In this document: in pieces, positions 1-9,660 of the stretch
Numbering within the stretch: position 1 is the first letter of the stretch
How the letters are laid out: each line of letters begins with the position of its first letter
IMG/VR virus record: IMGVR_UViG_3300025093_000018
Location: 1 to 64,000 of that record
DNA: 64,000 nt
DNA from: a virus
Strand: one strand, 5' to 3'
The notes under the pieces: generated by a model
The model's input: the letters and a program-made list of their open reading frames with translations, nothing else
Database searches by the model: none
What the model was told of the DNA's origin: nothing
Position numbers and translations under genes: made by a program

Positions 1-1968
1 TTCATCTGTAGCTATTTTAGACATTGCTATATTATAATTATCTTTAGCTCCTTGGTCTAAATCATCTACAGTATGCATAGTCTTTCTTATTGGATGATCT
101 TCATCCAATTCTGTACCATTAGCATTCATAATCTCCTCATCATTACCAATAACTTTTAAAATAGCAACAGCTTGAACATTTATACCTGAAACTTTCCCTT
201 TAGTTTCGTGGTAATAACCATTAGCTATATTATTCCAATAAAACATTTCTCGTTCGTGTATTTCTTGTTTAAGTTGTTTCATCGGTTCACTGTTAGGACT
301 TAAAGTAGCATTAGCTAATTCTTCTTTCTTTTGTTTAAGTACTGGGTCTTTTTGCATATCTTGATACATAGGATTTTCTGGTATCTGTATCATTTTACCA
401 TTTTTATCAACTGGTATATATGATATTACAACGTCTGAATTTTCATCTACTACAAGAGCATCAAGGCCTTTATAAGGTTTTCCTTTAGACCAAATACTGG
501 AATCTAACTCCATTGTAATGTTATTAACTAAAGTACCATCTAAAAATCTAGCCTTTTTCCATAAAAACATTTTTTCTAGATCTCGTTGTTTAGATATTGG
601 TTTTTGAAAATCAATAGATTCTTTAGCTCTATCATCAACATGCCCCTCTAACCTTGTGGTAAAATCAAACTTCTCCTTAGGTTTAAATGCATTATCATCA
701 TCACCAGTATAAATAAAATTAGTTCCTTCTGGATCTATATCATATGTAAAAGACACCCTACGAGTCATACCTAATACAGCATCTAACGATTCTGGTAAAG
801 CTTTATGAGGGCCTTCTCCAGTTCTAGCGGCTTTCTCCTCTTCTGTTTCTTCTAAGTCTCGTACTTTAACAGTAAGCCCCTCAGTTTGAAGTCGTTTAGC
901 TGCTTCTAGCTTTAATCGATTAATAACTATCTGAGACGCTTGAACATCTGCAGCAGCATATGCATTATTTATTATCTTCTTTGCCTGCTCTTTATCAGCC
1001 ATTCTTGCCTCTTTATAAGCATCTTCTATAATTTTCGCAACAGAACTTTCCTGATAAGCATCAGCTACTAAAGTATTAAACCCTGGTGAACTAGCTAACC
1101 TATCCGGTAATGTTTCAAGCGCACTATTTAATTGGTTAATATTAGACTTAGCATCTTCTCTATCTGTTTTTTCCGTATAAAAAGTCGCCCCATCAAATGT
1201 TACATTTTTATAAGTTTCTTTAGCTGAATCGGCAGTATATCCAATATCAGTAAATACCGGGTCTATTAATTCCTTATAAGCATCTTTAGTAGATATACCG
1301 CTAGCTAATGTATTTGTAAAATCACCATTTACAATCATACTGCCTTTAGTATTATCAATATTAATAATCTCATCAAGACTATTTTCTCTAAGCTGTAATC
1401 CTTTTTTATATTTTACAGGTCTATAAATTTTACTACCGTCTTTATCAGTAGCGTGTATACTAGCTGCTTGGATATACTCGGTTTTACCAGTCTTATTATT
1501 TATAGCAACACCAACACCATTCTGCATTACCCACTGGTCACCATATCCCCCATCTTTAATTCTTTGTGACGCATCATCATGAGCTGCTTTTTCCTGAGCT
1601 AAATGATCTAATTCCGTACTATATAATTGATTTAATTTACTATTAAGATCAAGAAATTCTGGGTTCGATTGGTAATTAGGGTCTGTAGTCATTACAAGGT
1701 TTAGTCTATCTTCTAAATCTCTAGCTTTAGCCATATAAGCCTGCTTATCTACCTGTAGTCCTTTAATATCTTTATAAGGATTTGGTAACTCAACTTTTGA
1801 GTCTCCCTTACCTGAGGCTTTAGTTTTTGGTTTGTGTTTATCTAACATTACCCCAATATCAGCAGCTGTAGACTCTTGTCTTAGTTGTACTTTGTATGGG
1901 TAATAGTGTGTTACAGATCCACCGGCCTGGTGTTTCTTTATTGGTTGTTTTTTCCTGAAAAGTATCAT
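1..1968 (-). CDS. Large virion (cargo-like) protein, 3' end outside window
   Basis: An open frame of 656 codons runs from an ATG at 1968 off the left edge, so the C-terminus is missing. The N-terminus is basic and carries the peptide KKHQAGGS at residues 11-18, the same element found at the N-termini of several other large proteins here. The rest is hydrophilic, rich in Lys, Asp and Glu, with likely helical stretches around residues 300-350 and no membrane segment. It is the last gene of the minus-strand late block, behind a terminator and a 130-bp gap. In crAss-like phages this position is often taken by large ejected capsid proteins and the virion RNA polymerase; I see no polymerase motif in the visible part. 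Function is inferred from context only. Confidence 0.8.
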   Translation of the reverse strand, partial: MILFRKKQPIKKHQAGGSVTHYYPYKVQLRQESTAADIGVMLDKHKPKTKASGKGDSKVELPNPYKDIKGLQVDKQAYMAKARDLEDRLNLVMTTDPNYQSNPEFLDLNSKLNQLYSTELDHLAQEKAAHDDASQRIKDGGYGDQWVMQNGVGVAINNKTGKTEYIQAASIHATDKDGSKIYRPVKYKKGLQLRENSLDEIINIDNTKGSMIVNGDFTNTLASGISTKDAYKELIDPVFTDIGYTADSAKETYKNVTFDGATFYTEKTDREDAKSNINQLNSALETLPDRLASSPGFNTLVADAYQESSVAKIIEDAYKEARMADKEQAKKIINNAYAAADVQASQIVINRLKLEAAKRLQTEGLTVKVRDLEETEEEKAARTGEGPHKALPESLDAVLGMTRRVSFTYDIDPEGTNFIYTGDDDNAFKPKEKFDFTTRLEGHVDDRAKESIDFQKPISKQRDLEKMFLWKKARFLDGTLVNNITMELDSSIWSKGKPYKGLDALVVDENSDVVISYIPVDKNGKMIQIPENPMYQDMQKDPVLKQKKEELANATLSPNSEPMKQLKQEIHEREMFYWNNIANGYYHETKGKVSGINVQAVAILKVIGNDEEIMNANGTELDEDHPIRKTMHTVDDLDQGAKDNYNIAMSKIATDE

Positions 1969-2030
1969 AAATACATTGTTTATGTCTGTTAATATACTAA
2001 AAATAGTCTAATATATTAAGGTTATAATAG

Positions 2031-2060
2031 TAAAAAAGCCTTGATTTTTATACCAAGGCT
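2031..2060 (-). terminator. Rho-independent terminator after the 744-residue gene
   Basis: On the minus strand AGCCTTGG and CAAGGCT form a 7-bp stem with an A/T loop, followed directly by six T. It lies 42 bp after the stop of the 744-residue gene. Confidence 0.8.
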
Positions 2061-2101
2061 CTTCGTCATATATTAAGTCTCTCCTACTTGAGAGTTATTT
2101 T

Positions 2102-4336
2102 TTATTTATTTTCATCTACTTCACGAGCTCCGTAGTTAAGATTTAAAAGTGAGTCCCCTTTACTAAACACATCATGCTTATACATAGTTTCTTCCATATC
2201 TGTCTCACCTAAAAGTCCTAGTTTCTCAGCATACTTAGATCTGTTCTCATATAATTCTTTATTAGACTCTTTAAAGGCTTTATCATAATCATTAACCTTT
2301 TGTTGTCTCTCTGCCTCACTTAAGTTTTTATCTAACCCAGTTACATACTTTTGTCTATCTAGTCTATGTGTACCTTCAGCATAACGAAGTGTTCTTTCGT
2401 TATCATCGTATTGTTTAAGAGCTAAGTTATATTCTCTATCTTTATTTTCTTTCCAAATAGCCGCTCTAGCAGTATTTCTTTGTTTAGCATTAGCATTCCA
2501 TCTACCTTGTATAGTATTAAATACAGCACCTAAATTAGAAGCCCATTGAGCTTCTCTAGCGACTTCATTTGCAGCATCCTTAACTTTCCCCTCAGTAACA
2601 CGTAATTCGTTCGCATTCTTCACTCTATTAGCCTCTACTAAGTCATCTGAGATTTGCTGTCTCTTCTCTTCTGACTCTCTAGCAAATCTTTCCTCTTCAG
2701 CGCGTAAATGTTCAGCCTCTTTAACAGCCCAGTCCATTCTAGCATCCCTTTTAGCTTCACTGATTTTCATACCAGTAATCATCTGCATAATAGGATCAGA
2801 ACCTTGATATCCGGAACCACCTATCTTAGCTATATCTTTTTGTACCCTACTTCTTATAGAAGGGTCGATACCAGAAATAGATCTAACAGTTCTAGAACCT
2901 CTTCCTTGGTAATCTTCCTGATATACAGGTGTTACAGCTACTGGTCTATCATAAGCCTTTTTAGCTAACCATAACTGCGCTATATCATTAAATTGAATAG
3001 GACCTAATGGTGTATTAAATCCAGTCCTAGAAACTATAGGTGCCATTCCTTCTCTAACTACACCAGTATTTTTATGTCCTCTAGCTTTTTGAACTAAATC
3101 CTCCTCTAAATCAGCGCTAGCATAATCATCTATAACAGATGAATATTGTGTGGCTTGATTCTGCCCAAAACTATGATCAACATTCCTACCGAATTTATTT
3201 ATAGATTCTGTTCTAGGTAATAAGTATCCTGTAGGAGTTCCGTATTTACTAACATCCTTCTGTGACGGCGTTGTGTAATCCCCTTCCGTATCTTTAGATC
3301 TTTCTGGAATATAGTCCTGATAATCAACATCATCCCCGGGTGTGCCATAATTAGCTACATTAATAGGGTTAGTAGTTTCTTGTATATAATTACTAGGATC
3401 TGAACCAGGTGTTTTATAAGTATTAATATTTAAAATATCACCAATACTTTTATATTGCCCAGCATTTTGTACTGGAACACCTTGATATGGCGCTGCATTA
3501 TAAACAGGACTTCTATAACCTGAAGCGTCTTGTGCAGGTTGTACAGTAAATTTATTAGGATCTAGTGGTGTAGGAACTGTGTAAGAACTACCATCTACAT
3601 TAGGTCTACCATATGTACTACCATCTGTAGTAGGTGTTGTATATCTAGGGTCTAACATTACAGGAGGATTATAAGAACTCGGGTCAGTATTAGTCCCAGG
3701 ATCTTGGATAAGATCCAATATGTAGCTATCATTAAGTATACTACTACCTGATTGATATTTAGGAACTAACTTACCACCATTTTTAAATTTAGCAACATCA
3801 GTAACAGTATAACCAATTTCTCGTTTTTTCATACTTTCCTGTGCAGTTTTTAATGTTGGGTCTTTAAATACCTCATTTGCTACATTAGTATATTGATATA
3901 TCTTCTTATCAATGTACCTATTAATTTCTTTTCTATCCTCCTCGTTATACCTGTCCATACTAAGAGCCATACGTCTTTCACCGTTTAGGTAACGTACAGC
4001 AGCTTCAGCATAACCTTGTGCTTTATGTTTGATAGTATTATTAAAGTGTTTATCAAGCTTTCTATAATGATTCATCAATTTATCCATTGATTGATCCTTA
4101 TATTTCTCCCCCGGCTCCTTACCAGCTCTTCTGTTTTCAATTTCTTTCCCAAGATCTCCTAAAGTTTTATGTAATGATTTTAGATTTGTCTTATCTTCAT
4201 CATAATAAACAGATTTAGAAAATCCGCCCATAATAGATTTAACTTTAGGGTCTATATAAGAAAGCTCACTTTCAACGTAAGAAGCCGAAGACCCGACCGA
4301 ACCTCCAGTTTGATATTTCTTTAAATAATCTAACAT
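2102..4336 (-). CDS. KYQxGG-type large virion protein with Tyr/Pro repeats and coiled coil
   Basis: This 744-residue protein starts MLDYLKKYQTGG, and a second copy of the element (KFKNGGKLVPKYQSGS) sits at residues 184-199. Residues about 215-400 form a low-complexity stretch of degenerate repeats with TP..D...Y spacing, rich in Tyr, Pro, Asn and Asp. Residues about 540-720 are charged and predicted to be long helix or coiled coil (many RE/EK/AE runs). There is no signal peptide or membrane segment. The gene follows a 96-residue protein carrying the same peptide and ends at a strong terminator. I infer a minor virion or cargo protein; I do not recognise a named family. Confidence 0.85.
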   Translation of the reverse strand: MLDYLKKYQTGGSVGSSASYVESELSYIDPKVKSIMGGFSKSVYYDEDKTNLKSLHKTLGDLGKEIENRRAGKEPGEKYKDQSMDKLMNHYRKLDKHFNNTIKHKAQGYAEAAVRYLNGERRMALSMDRYNEEDRKEINRYIDKKIYQYTNVANEVFKDPTLKTAQESMKKREIGYTVTDVAKFKNGGKLVPKYQSGSSILNDSYILDLIQDPGTNTDPSSYNPPVMLDPRYTTPTTDGSTYGRPNVDGSSYTVPTPLDPNKFTVQPAQDASGYRSPVYNAAPYQGVPVQNAGQYKSIGDILNINTYKTPGSDPSNYIQETTNPINVANYGTPGDDVDYQDYIPERSKDTEGDYTTPSQKDVSKYGTPTGYLLPRTESINKFGRNVDHSFGQNQATQYSSVIDDYASADLEEDLVQKARGHKNTGVVREGMAPIVSRTGFNTPLGPIQFNDIAQLWLAKKAYDRPVAVTPVYQEDYQGRGSRTVRSISGIDPSIRSRVQKDIAKIGGSGYQGSDPIMQMITGMKISEAKRDARMDWAVKEAEHLRAEEERFARESEEKRQQISDDLVEANRVKNANELRVTEGKVKDAANEVAREAQWASNLGAVFNTIQGRWNANAKQRNTARAAIWKENKDREYNLALKQYDDNERTLRYAEGTHRLDRQKYVTGLDKNLSEAERQQKVNDYDKAFKESNKELYENRSKYAEKLGLLGETDMEETMYKHDVFSKGDSLLNLNYGAREVDENK

Positions 4337-4348
4337 GTAAGTGTTATC

Positions 4349-4639
4349 TTACAGTTTTCCGCCTAATTTAAACTTAGGAGCACCAGACATACGCATACCG
4401 TTTCTAGCCATAGGAGCAGCACCTTCAGGAGCAGGAGCACCTTGAGCAGCGCCTAACATAGCTACTAAAGTATCACAAATAGCCATAGCTAATTCTGGGT
4501 TAGGGTTTGCAGCATACTCTTGTAGCATACCTTCTACATCTGGTCCTTGAGGAGCAGCTGCAGGAGCAGCACCTGGTACAGGCCCACCAGCTTGGTGTTT
4601 AGTTACGTTTTCGCCGTAAGTGTTTAAATAATCTTTCAT
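4349..4639 (-). CDS. Small Ala/Pro-rich protein with KHQAGG and KFKLGG motifs
   Basis: Ninety-six residues. The N-terminus (MKDYLNTYGE, then KHQAGGP at 15-21) resembles that of the downstream 744-residue protein. The middle is low-complexity Ala/Pro/Gly. The C-terminus ends KFKLGGKL, so the GG motif occurs near both ends. It lies 12 bp before the 744-residue gene and is probably co-transcribed with it. No enzymatic domain is visible. A structural or scaffolding adaptor is plausible but inferred. Confidence 0.75.
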   Translation of the reverse strand: MKDYLNTYGENVTKHQAGGPVPGAAPAAAPQGPDVEGMLQEYAANPNPELAMAICDTLVAMLGAAQGAPAPEGAAPMARNGMRMSGAPKFKLGGKL

Positions 4640-4709
4640 TTGATTTTTGTTTTATGTAATGATTATATTATGTATTTATATTAAAATTATTTCAAATTCG
4701 TATGGGTAA

Positions 4710-5336
4710 TTACTTGAATATAGAGCGTTTTACTCTTATCCAATAAATAGGTTCAGATCCTGAGACCAGAGGTTTTTCTATTGAAGTACCTATAATAGTT
4801 CTTTGCTTAATAGTCAAATCCAGATCTAAACTAACAGATTTTAAATCCCATTGATAAAGTCCTAAACCAGCTCCAGCGTATAACCCAAATGTTCTTTTCT
4901 TTACTACAGTAGTTTGTTTTTCCGTGTATTTAATCTGTAGATTGTCTAATTTAGGAAATAGATATCCTTCTGTAGAGTCTTTTTGTATAGATAGATCACC
5001 AGTAATTGATAAACTATCTCCAGTAGAAGATAAACTATCAGTTTCATATTTAAACTCTCTATCTACTGTTGGTACCTCAGCCTCTATTTGTTTCTCTATA
5101 TATGTTGTATCACCTGTAATAGAATCAATAACCGGAATATAAATTTTAACTGGAACTTCAATATATTCTTTAGGCCCTTCTTTGTATACAATTTTTTCTA
5201 CTGGAACTTCTACTATCTTTTCAATATATTCTACCTTTGGTTCAGATATATCACCATTACCACACCCTTTAAATGATGTAGCAATAACAGCCCCCAAAAC
5301 TAGTCCAATCACTAATATGATCCAATTGTTTTTCAC
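4710..5336 (-). CDS. Membrane-anchored spanin-like protein of the lysis cassette
   Basis: The start is GTG inside GAGTGA, overlapping the stop of the endolysin-like gene. Residues 5-22 are a hydrophobic segment followed by a Cys (FKGCGNG), compatible with an inner-membrane anchor or a lipoprotein-like export signal. Residues 30-80 are rich in Val, Glu, Lys and Pro with short repeats (VEYIEKIVEVPVEKIVY). The C-terminal 60 residues contain a Gly-rich beta-like stretch (GLYAGAGLGLY) resembling a small outer-membrane beta structure. Directly after an endolysin gene, an inner-to-outer membrane connector (spanin role) is a reasonable inference, but no family match is claimed. Confidence 0.7.
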   Translation of the reverse strand: MKNNWIILVIGLVLGAVIATSFKGCGNGDISEPKVEYIEKIVEVPVEKIVYKEGPKEYIEVPVKIYIPVIDSITGDTTYIEKQIEAEVPTVDREFKYETDSLSSTGDSLSITGDLSIQKDSTEGYLFPKLDNLQIKYTEKQTTVVKKRTFGLYAGAGLGLYQWDLKSVSLDLDLTIKQRTIIGTSIEKPLVSGSEPIYWIRVKRSIFK

Positions 5337-5920
5337 TCGAAGTCTGATTTGTTAAATAAGGTGTAGGTGAAGGTGCTACCGTATAATCCTGTACTTTTTT
5401 CAAGTAAGGGTATAAATTCTTTTTCAAACCTAGGTTTACTCTTAATAACCTGACACCCGGCCGAATTTTTTCCAATATATTTTGCACTCCAAGCATGGTG
5501 TATATTAGTATAAAAAATCCCTTCTTCAATGGTAGATGGGTCTAAATCGTGGTTTGTATCCTTATTATTATCTCTATATACTGGTATAGCTTTAAATTGT
5601 CTACCAGCTTTATATCTTTTCCTTCCGTGAGGACCTATTTTAAAGGCTCCTCTGTATTGACCTTCTACCATGATTGCACACCCAGTTTTTCTCATTGGAT
5701 TCTTTAACCAATGTGACCCTGGATCTGTAGTCGCCTCAAACGAAACTACTTGAAAACATCCGTCATTATTATAGTATGCAACACATATATAATCATCAAA
5801 TAAATTGGTATTTGTTTGCATTCTAATACCAAATACATTAATAGAGTAAGGGGCAGTAAAAAACTTATACCCCTTACAATCAAATGCTTTCTTTATATTT
5901 TCTTCTGATAAATCTATCAT
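5333..5920 (-). CDS. Putative peptidoglycan-active endolysin (L,D-peptidase-like)
   Basis: This 195-residue protein resembles a family of Bacteroidetes-phage lysis proteins I recall by pattern: FDD near residue 40, TTDPGSHW at about 66-73, a G.A....GQYRGAFKIG stretch at about 80-95, VYRD at about 113, and a C-terminal NIHHAWS....SAGCQVI. The His followed by SxGC is reminiscent of the catalytic His/Cys of L,D-transpeptidase-like (YkuD) enzymes, so a cysteine peptidase acting on peptide crosslinks is my best reading. There is no signal peptide, so a holin would be needed. Its neighbours (holin-like genes upstream, spanin-like gene overlapping downstream) support a lysis role. Confidence 0.7.
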   Translation of the reverse strand: MIDLSEENIKKAFDCKGYKFFTAPYSINVFGIRMQTNTNLFDDYICVAYYNNDGCFQVVSFEATTDPGSHWLKNPMRKTGCAIMVEGQYRGAFKIGPHGRKRYKAGRQFKAIPVYRDNNKDTNHDLDPSTIEEGIFYTNIHHAWSAKYIGKNSAGCQVIKSKPRFEKEFIPLLEKSTGLYGSTFTYTLFNKSDFE

Positions 5921-6189
5921 TATCCTATATCTTCTGGATCAAATTCTCTTTTTTCTTCACTTGCTTCTTCACCTTTTTCTTCACTTGCTTCAGCTTCTTC
6001 ACTTTCTTTTTTCTTTAACGAAGCCACTTGATAAGCTTTAATTTGTGGTTCAGTCTGTTCAAGTATAGCATTAATCGTACCACTAGCAGTTTTATAAGGT
6101 AATTCACTTAAAGCTTCTAATGCTATATTAATTATTACTACTGGTAACTTTAATGTAACTTGAATATTGTCTAATTCTTCTTGTGTCAT
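5920..6189 (-). CDS. Small protein with acidic C-terminus, lysis region
   Basis: Eighty-nine residues. Residues 1-55 read like a small helical domain (LKLPVVIINIALEAL). Residues 60-89 are a Glu/Lys/Ser low-complexity tail with two EEASEEK repeats. It overlaps the start of the endolysin-like gene by one base as TAATG, indicating translational coupling. No family is recognised; a lysis-accessory or structural role is only inferred from position. Confidence 0.7.
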   Translation of the reverse strand: MTQEELDNIQVTLKLPVVIINIALEALSELPYKTASGTINAILEQTEPQIKAYQVASLKKKESEEAEASEEKGEEASEEKREFDPEDIG

Positions 6190-6260
6190 ATTTACATATT
6201 TATTAATTTATAATCACTAATAATATAATGTTAATTTATTAATTCTTAAAGGTACTAGGA

Positions 6261-6506
6261 TTAAATTTGTTGGTCTTTTGGCATACCAAGTAATCCAGCT
6301 CCTATTGTAAGGATACCTAATATTAATGGAGTATCTAAAGTGAACCAATGCATTCCGTTTAATAATGCGGCTATAACCCCAGTAAATATAAGGGCAAGAC
6401 CACCAAGCCTTTTAGAAGAAGGTTTACCATTTTTATCAATAAAAAACTTATTATCAGATAATCTAGGTAAAATATATTTATTTAGAAATCTTTTAAATTT
6501 ACTCAT
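6261..6506 (-). CDS. Two-helix membrane protein, holin-like
   Basis: I place the start at the ATG that overlaps the upstream stop as TAATG, giving 81 residues starting MSKFKRFLNKY. The first 30 residues are basic. Two hydrophobic segments follow, LGGLALIFTGVIAALL and LILGILTIGAGLLG, with a short connecting loop, and the protein ends in a charged tail. Size and topology fit a class II-like holin or a holin partner. It is the third consecutive membrane protein in the lysis cassette. An upstream in-frame ATG would add only three residues. Confidence 0.7.
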   Translation of the reverse strand: MSKFKRFLNKYILPRLSDNKFFIDKNGKPSSKRLGGLALIFTGVIAALLNGMHWFTLDTPLILGILTIGAGLLGMPKDQQI

Positions 6507-6889
6507 TAGTGACATTCATATGCTCTGCCTTGGAAATCATAATAATATGCTCCTAAGGCTGGATTATAATAAGCACGGTATAATCTAAGATCCATACCAG
6601 CTCTGTAAAATAATTCGTTTGTTTCTGTGTTCTTTCTGAGGCCGATAGCTTTAGTTTTTGATTTTAATTCTTTCCAGGATTCTAATTCAGTAACTCTCCT
6701 CTCAAAATCGGGGATAATTTTTGTTCTTGCAGAATCAGCAAAATGAATAGTTTCCATAATTTCGGTAATCTCTTTATGATATACCTTCTCAATTACGTAT
6801 CCACCAGCCCCTGTAAGAAACCCCCAAATAGTAACTATAGCTCCAATATAACCAGCAATCTTTAATAAGTTTTTACCAAAATCATTCAT
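6506..6889 (-). CDS. Single-pass membrane protein of the lysis cassette
   Basis: One hundred and twenty-seven residues with one N-terminal membrane segment (residues about 8-32, IAGYIGAIVTIWGFLTGAGG), then a soluble helical part ending in a Tyr-rich region (YYNPALGAYYYDF). It follows the phage-holin-like gene by two bases and overlaps the next gene. The topology suits an antiholin, a spanin component or an accessory lysis protein. No named family is recognised. Confidence 0.7.
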   Translation of the reverse strand: MNDFGKNLLKIAGYIGAIVTIWGFLTGAGGYVIEKVYHKEITEIMETIHFADSARTKIIPDFERRVTELESWKELKSKTKAIGLRKNTETNELFYRAGMDLRLYRAYYNPALGAYYYDFQGRAYECH

Positions 6890-6891
6890 AA

Positions 6892-7431
6892 TTAATCTCT
6901 TTCAACGTCTAAGTCAAACCATTTATTTATCTGTCTCTTAATTACAATTAATAATTTATTAGCTTCCATTAGTCCCATCCTACTAAAATTCTCAATAACA
7001 CTAATAATTAATTGTACTAATATCATATTTAATATTACATAATAAAACCACTCATAAATATTAACTCCGTACCCAAATATTTCTGGAATAGTTAATTGAG
7101 TTTTAAATATATGTATGATACCTAAAGTTATAGTATAAGCAGCGATTTTAACGATCATACGACCAAACTTTCTACTTTGTATCTTCTTTCCTTGTTTTAA
7201 ACTAGCTTTTAAACCAGTAAAAAACTCAAGACCTATTAATAATATAAATGCCAAATATGCCATTGGAGTTAATCCTATAAAAGTTTCTATCACGGTTGCT
7301 ACGGTACCCAACACAACTCCTATTTTAGCTATTTTAGTAAATCCTATGCACATATGCATAAGACTTTGACCTAAATCTTGAAGGCTTTCAAACCCAAATC
7401 CTTTTAAGGTGTGTAGTAATAATTTGGACAT
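6892..7431 (-). CDS. Holin, phage_holin_4-like
   Basis: One hundred and seventy-nine residues with three to four hydrophobic segments: about 32-52 (IAKIGVVLGTVATVIETFIG), 56-75 (AYLAFILLIGLEFFTG), 95-112, and 125-150. The second segment ends in GLEFFTGLKASLKQGKKIQS and is followed by SRKFGRMIVK, which matches the signature of the phage_holin_4 family (PF05105; D/E..TG...A, then S...G...K). It would form inner-membrane lesions that let the downstream endolysin-like enzyme reach the periplasm. It leads a four-gene run of overlapping or near-touching genes. Confidence 0.8.
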   Translation of the reverse strand: MSKLLLHTLKGFGFESLQDLGQSLMHMCIGFTKIAKIGVVLGTVATVIETFIGLTPMAYLAFILLIGLEFFTGLKASLKQGKKIQSRKFGRMIVKIAAYTITLGIIHIFKTQLTIPEIFGYGVNIYEWFYYVILNMILVQLIISVIENFSRMGLMEANKLLIVIKRQINKWFDLDVERD

Positions 7432-7508
7432 TAGTTAAATCTTTTTTCTAATTAGTTATTTATTCTCTTATTAGTACTTATTATTTTCTATTTTTAGTAG
7501 TGTTTTAA

Positions 7509-9659
7509 TTATAAACCTGAATTTTTAATAGCCACTGCTTCAGAAACTGCTGTTGCTTGATCTACATAAGCTGAATAAAACACCCCTTTTATTTTTCCTG
7601 TTCCATATAACGGTGAACTATCTAATACTGCCCCTATTGAAATAATGTCGTTTGTTGTACTGTCGTTAAACCAATCATCAGTTAGAGTTGTTATGTCGTA
7701 ATCCGTTACTTCAACACCATCCCAATAAAATTTCATTTGAACTCCATCTTGAACTATTGAAAAAACGCCATAACCAGCATAATCATTTGTAGACCTCAAT
7801 GAAGGTGTACCTCCCCCTAAAGTATGAATAACCCTTAGTTGGTCGCTCCCTGATTGAAACAAAGCATCCCAATATTCGAGAGTTTGTGAACTATCGGCAC
7901 TACCAAACACTATTAAAGCATTTTCATTTTCTACAAAAAAGTGCATTACACCTGTAGAGTCACTACTCCTGAAATTAGCGTAGCTATTTGATAAATACTC
8001 TGGCCCAGCAGCATTGAAATGTAGATGGTCAGCATTCAACGTTGGTTGGTTTGCTGCTGCAGGGTTATTCATTGTAATTTCACCAGTTAAATCAAATCCA
8101 TATGTAGTGGTAGAAATCTCTTCTGTCCAGTTATATGTCCACCCATGTATAATAGGGTTTATTTGATTTAACTTACTCATAGATAGTTGAATATCCATTT
8201 GATATACTCTCATTATATCTTGATGCATTGCTATGACGTCAGCTTCAGATTGGGCAATACTATGATATCCAGATAAAAACCACTCCATATCCCCATAATT
8301 AACAGAACTTCTTATAGATTTACCTATAGTAATATTATCTGTATTTATAGTTAGATCATCAATCCATTGTCCGTTATTAATCCCATTAACATCAACATCT
8401 TGAAAAATTCCATTAATGCATACTTTGTATTCTGTGCCAGTAGATAATACAGTACATAAATATAACGGAAACTGTGTAGTGTTATCATTTGCTACATTTC
8501 TAATTCTGTTATCTCCAGCCCCACCAGTATTTACCCTTAGAATATTATTAGAACCAAAATTTGCAGCTCCGCCCCAATAACGGTTTGTTGTCCCATTATC
8601 TGCAGCAACTAGAGCCATTGTTACTTTTGTGGATTCTGGCTTTAATAACCAAGTAACCATTCCTTGCGAGTCTGACCCCCTCCAATCGCTAGTATGTTTT
8701 TCTACCCCAGTAGACAACCCATTAAAAGTTAATGATGGTAATCCACTAGCTGTAAGAGCTGAACTTGCATTATATGTTGGTTCTTCCCCTGATACACTAT
8801 ATAGATTGTGTTCTCCTGCGTAATCGTTAGCAGCAAAATAATCATCTGTTGCCACATCTCCCACTTCGCAATTAGTTGTATCAACAGTTATACTACTAAT
8901 CTCGTCATAGAATCTCCATTCATTAGCTATATCACTGTTATAGTTATCTGAAGCATTTGAGAATCTGTAGTAAGCAATTGCATTAGCAATAGAACTTTCA
9001 TCTTTAGGAACTCCATTATTATAAATATCTACGATTTGAGGGGCTGTTAATACTCTATTGATCAATAATACATCAGTCATTGAACCATCAAAAAATAAAT
9101 CATCGCCAGCAGAGTTATATTTTCTACAACCAAATCTTCCATTATCCAAACCTGTCATATCATTAAACCAATATTGAGGTTGTCCAGATGTTACATAGCT
9201 TTGTGGAACCGCTACCCCATTAACATAAAGTGTTGGAGTAACTCCATCCTGAACAATAGCAACATGGGTCCACAAATCAGCCACAAATACAGGATTATCT
9301 GTCTCTCTAAGAAATTTAGATGAACCTGCTTCTCGAGCCAACATCCTTAATGTGCCAGATGTATGCATATATAACATAAAATCTGTCTGAGCATCAGTGT
9401 CTCCAAAACAAATAATAACATTATTAGTTAATGGTGTTGGATCAGTAGGTTTAACCCAAACACTCCACGTACCAGTTGTAGTTGTTGCTAGAGGAGTTAA
9501 TACATTATCTGCAACAACAAGTTCATCTGTAGAAACTGTTAAAGCTTTATCTATAGTGTGAGTTTCTGTATTCTCAGCACTCCACATATTTGTAAATGAA
9601 AAGTCCTTGTACACACTACTTAAAGAAGGTGCCATTATATAAGGATTAACTACAAACAT
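7509..9659 (-). CDS. Tail fibre / receptor-binding protein with LamG-like modules (copy A)
   Basis: This 716-residue protein is made of repeated beta-sandwich modules of the LamG / concanavalin-like type. Module 1 (about residues 25-230) has the typical GTWSVWVKP, WTHVAIVQDG and LYVNGVAV strands and ends DIYNNGVPKDE. Two related modules follow (about 240-480 and 490-716), each with a Y/WDG-like carbohydrate-binding pattern and an end such as DWFNDSTTND. Its first 290 residues clearly resemble those of the 736-residue protein 6 kb upstream, so the two are paralogues. A role in binding host surface glycans is inferred. The fibre-tip block it ends is followed directly by the lysis genes. Confidence 0.8.
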   Translation of the reverse strand: MFVVNPYIMAPSLSSVYKDFSFTNMWSAENTETHTIDKALTVSTDELVVADNVLTPLATTTTGTWSVWVKPTDPTPLTNNVIICFGDTDAQTDFMLYMHTSGTLRMLAREAGSSKFLRETDNPVFVADLWTHVAIVQDGVTPTLYVNGVAVPQSYVTSGQPQYWFNDMTGLDNGRFGCRKYNSAGDDLFFDGSMTDVLLINRVLTAPQIVDIYNNGVPKDESSIANAIAYYRFSNASDNYNSDIANEWRFYDEISSITVDTTNCEVGDVATDDYFAANDYAGEHNLYSVSGEEPTYNASSALTASGLPSLTFNGLSTGVEKHTSDWRGSDSQGMVTWLLKPESTKVTMALVAADNGTTNRYWGGAANFGSNNILRVNTGGAGDNRIRNVANDNTTQFPLYLCTVLSTGTEYKVCINGIFQDVDVNGINNGQWIDDLTINTDNITIGKSIRSSVNYGDMEWFLSGYHSIAQSEADVIAMHQDIMRVYQMDIQLSMSKLNQINPIIHGWTYNWTEEISTTTYGFDLTGEITMNNPAAANQPTLNADHLHFNAAGPEYLSNSYANFRSSDSTGVMHFFVENENALIVFGSADSSQTLEYWDALFQSGSDQLRVIHTLGGGTPSLRSTNDYAGYGVFSIVQDGVQMKFYWDGVEVTDYDITTLTDDWFNDSTTNDIISIGAVLDSSPLYGTGKIKGVFYSAYVDQATAVSEAVAIKNSGL

Positions 9660-9660
9660 A

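Noticed and set aside
4924-5276. Plus-strand open frames within the spanin-like gene
   Set aside because: They lie fully opposite a well-supported minus-strand gene, have low-complexity translations and no plausible start context.
5269-5529. 86-codon minus-strand frame inside the endolysin-like gene
   Set aside because: It overlaps two coupled genes in another phase and has no independent start signal.
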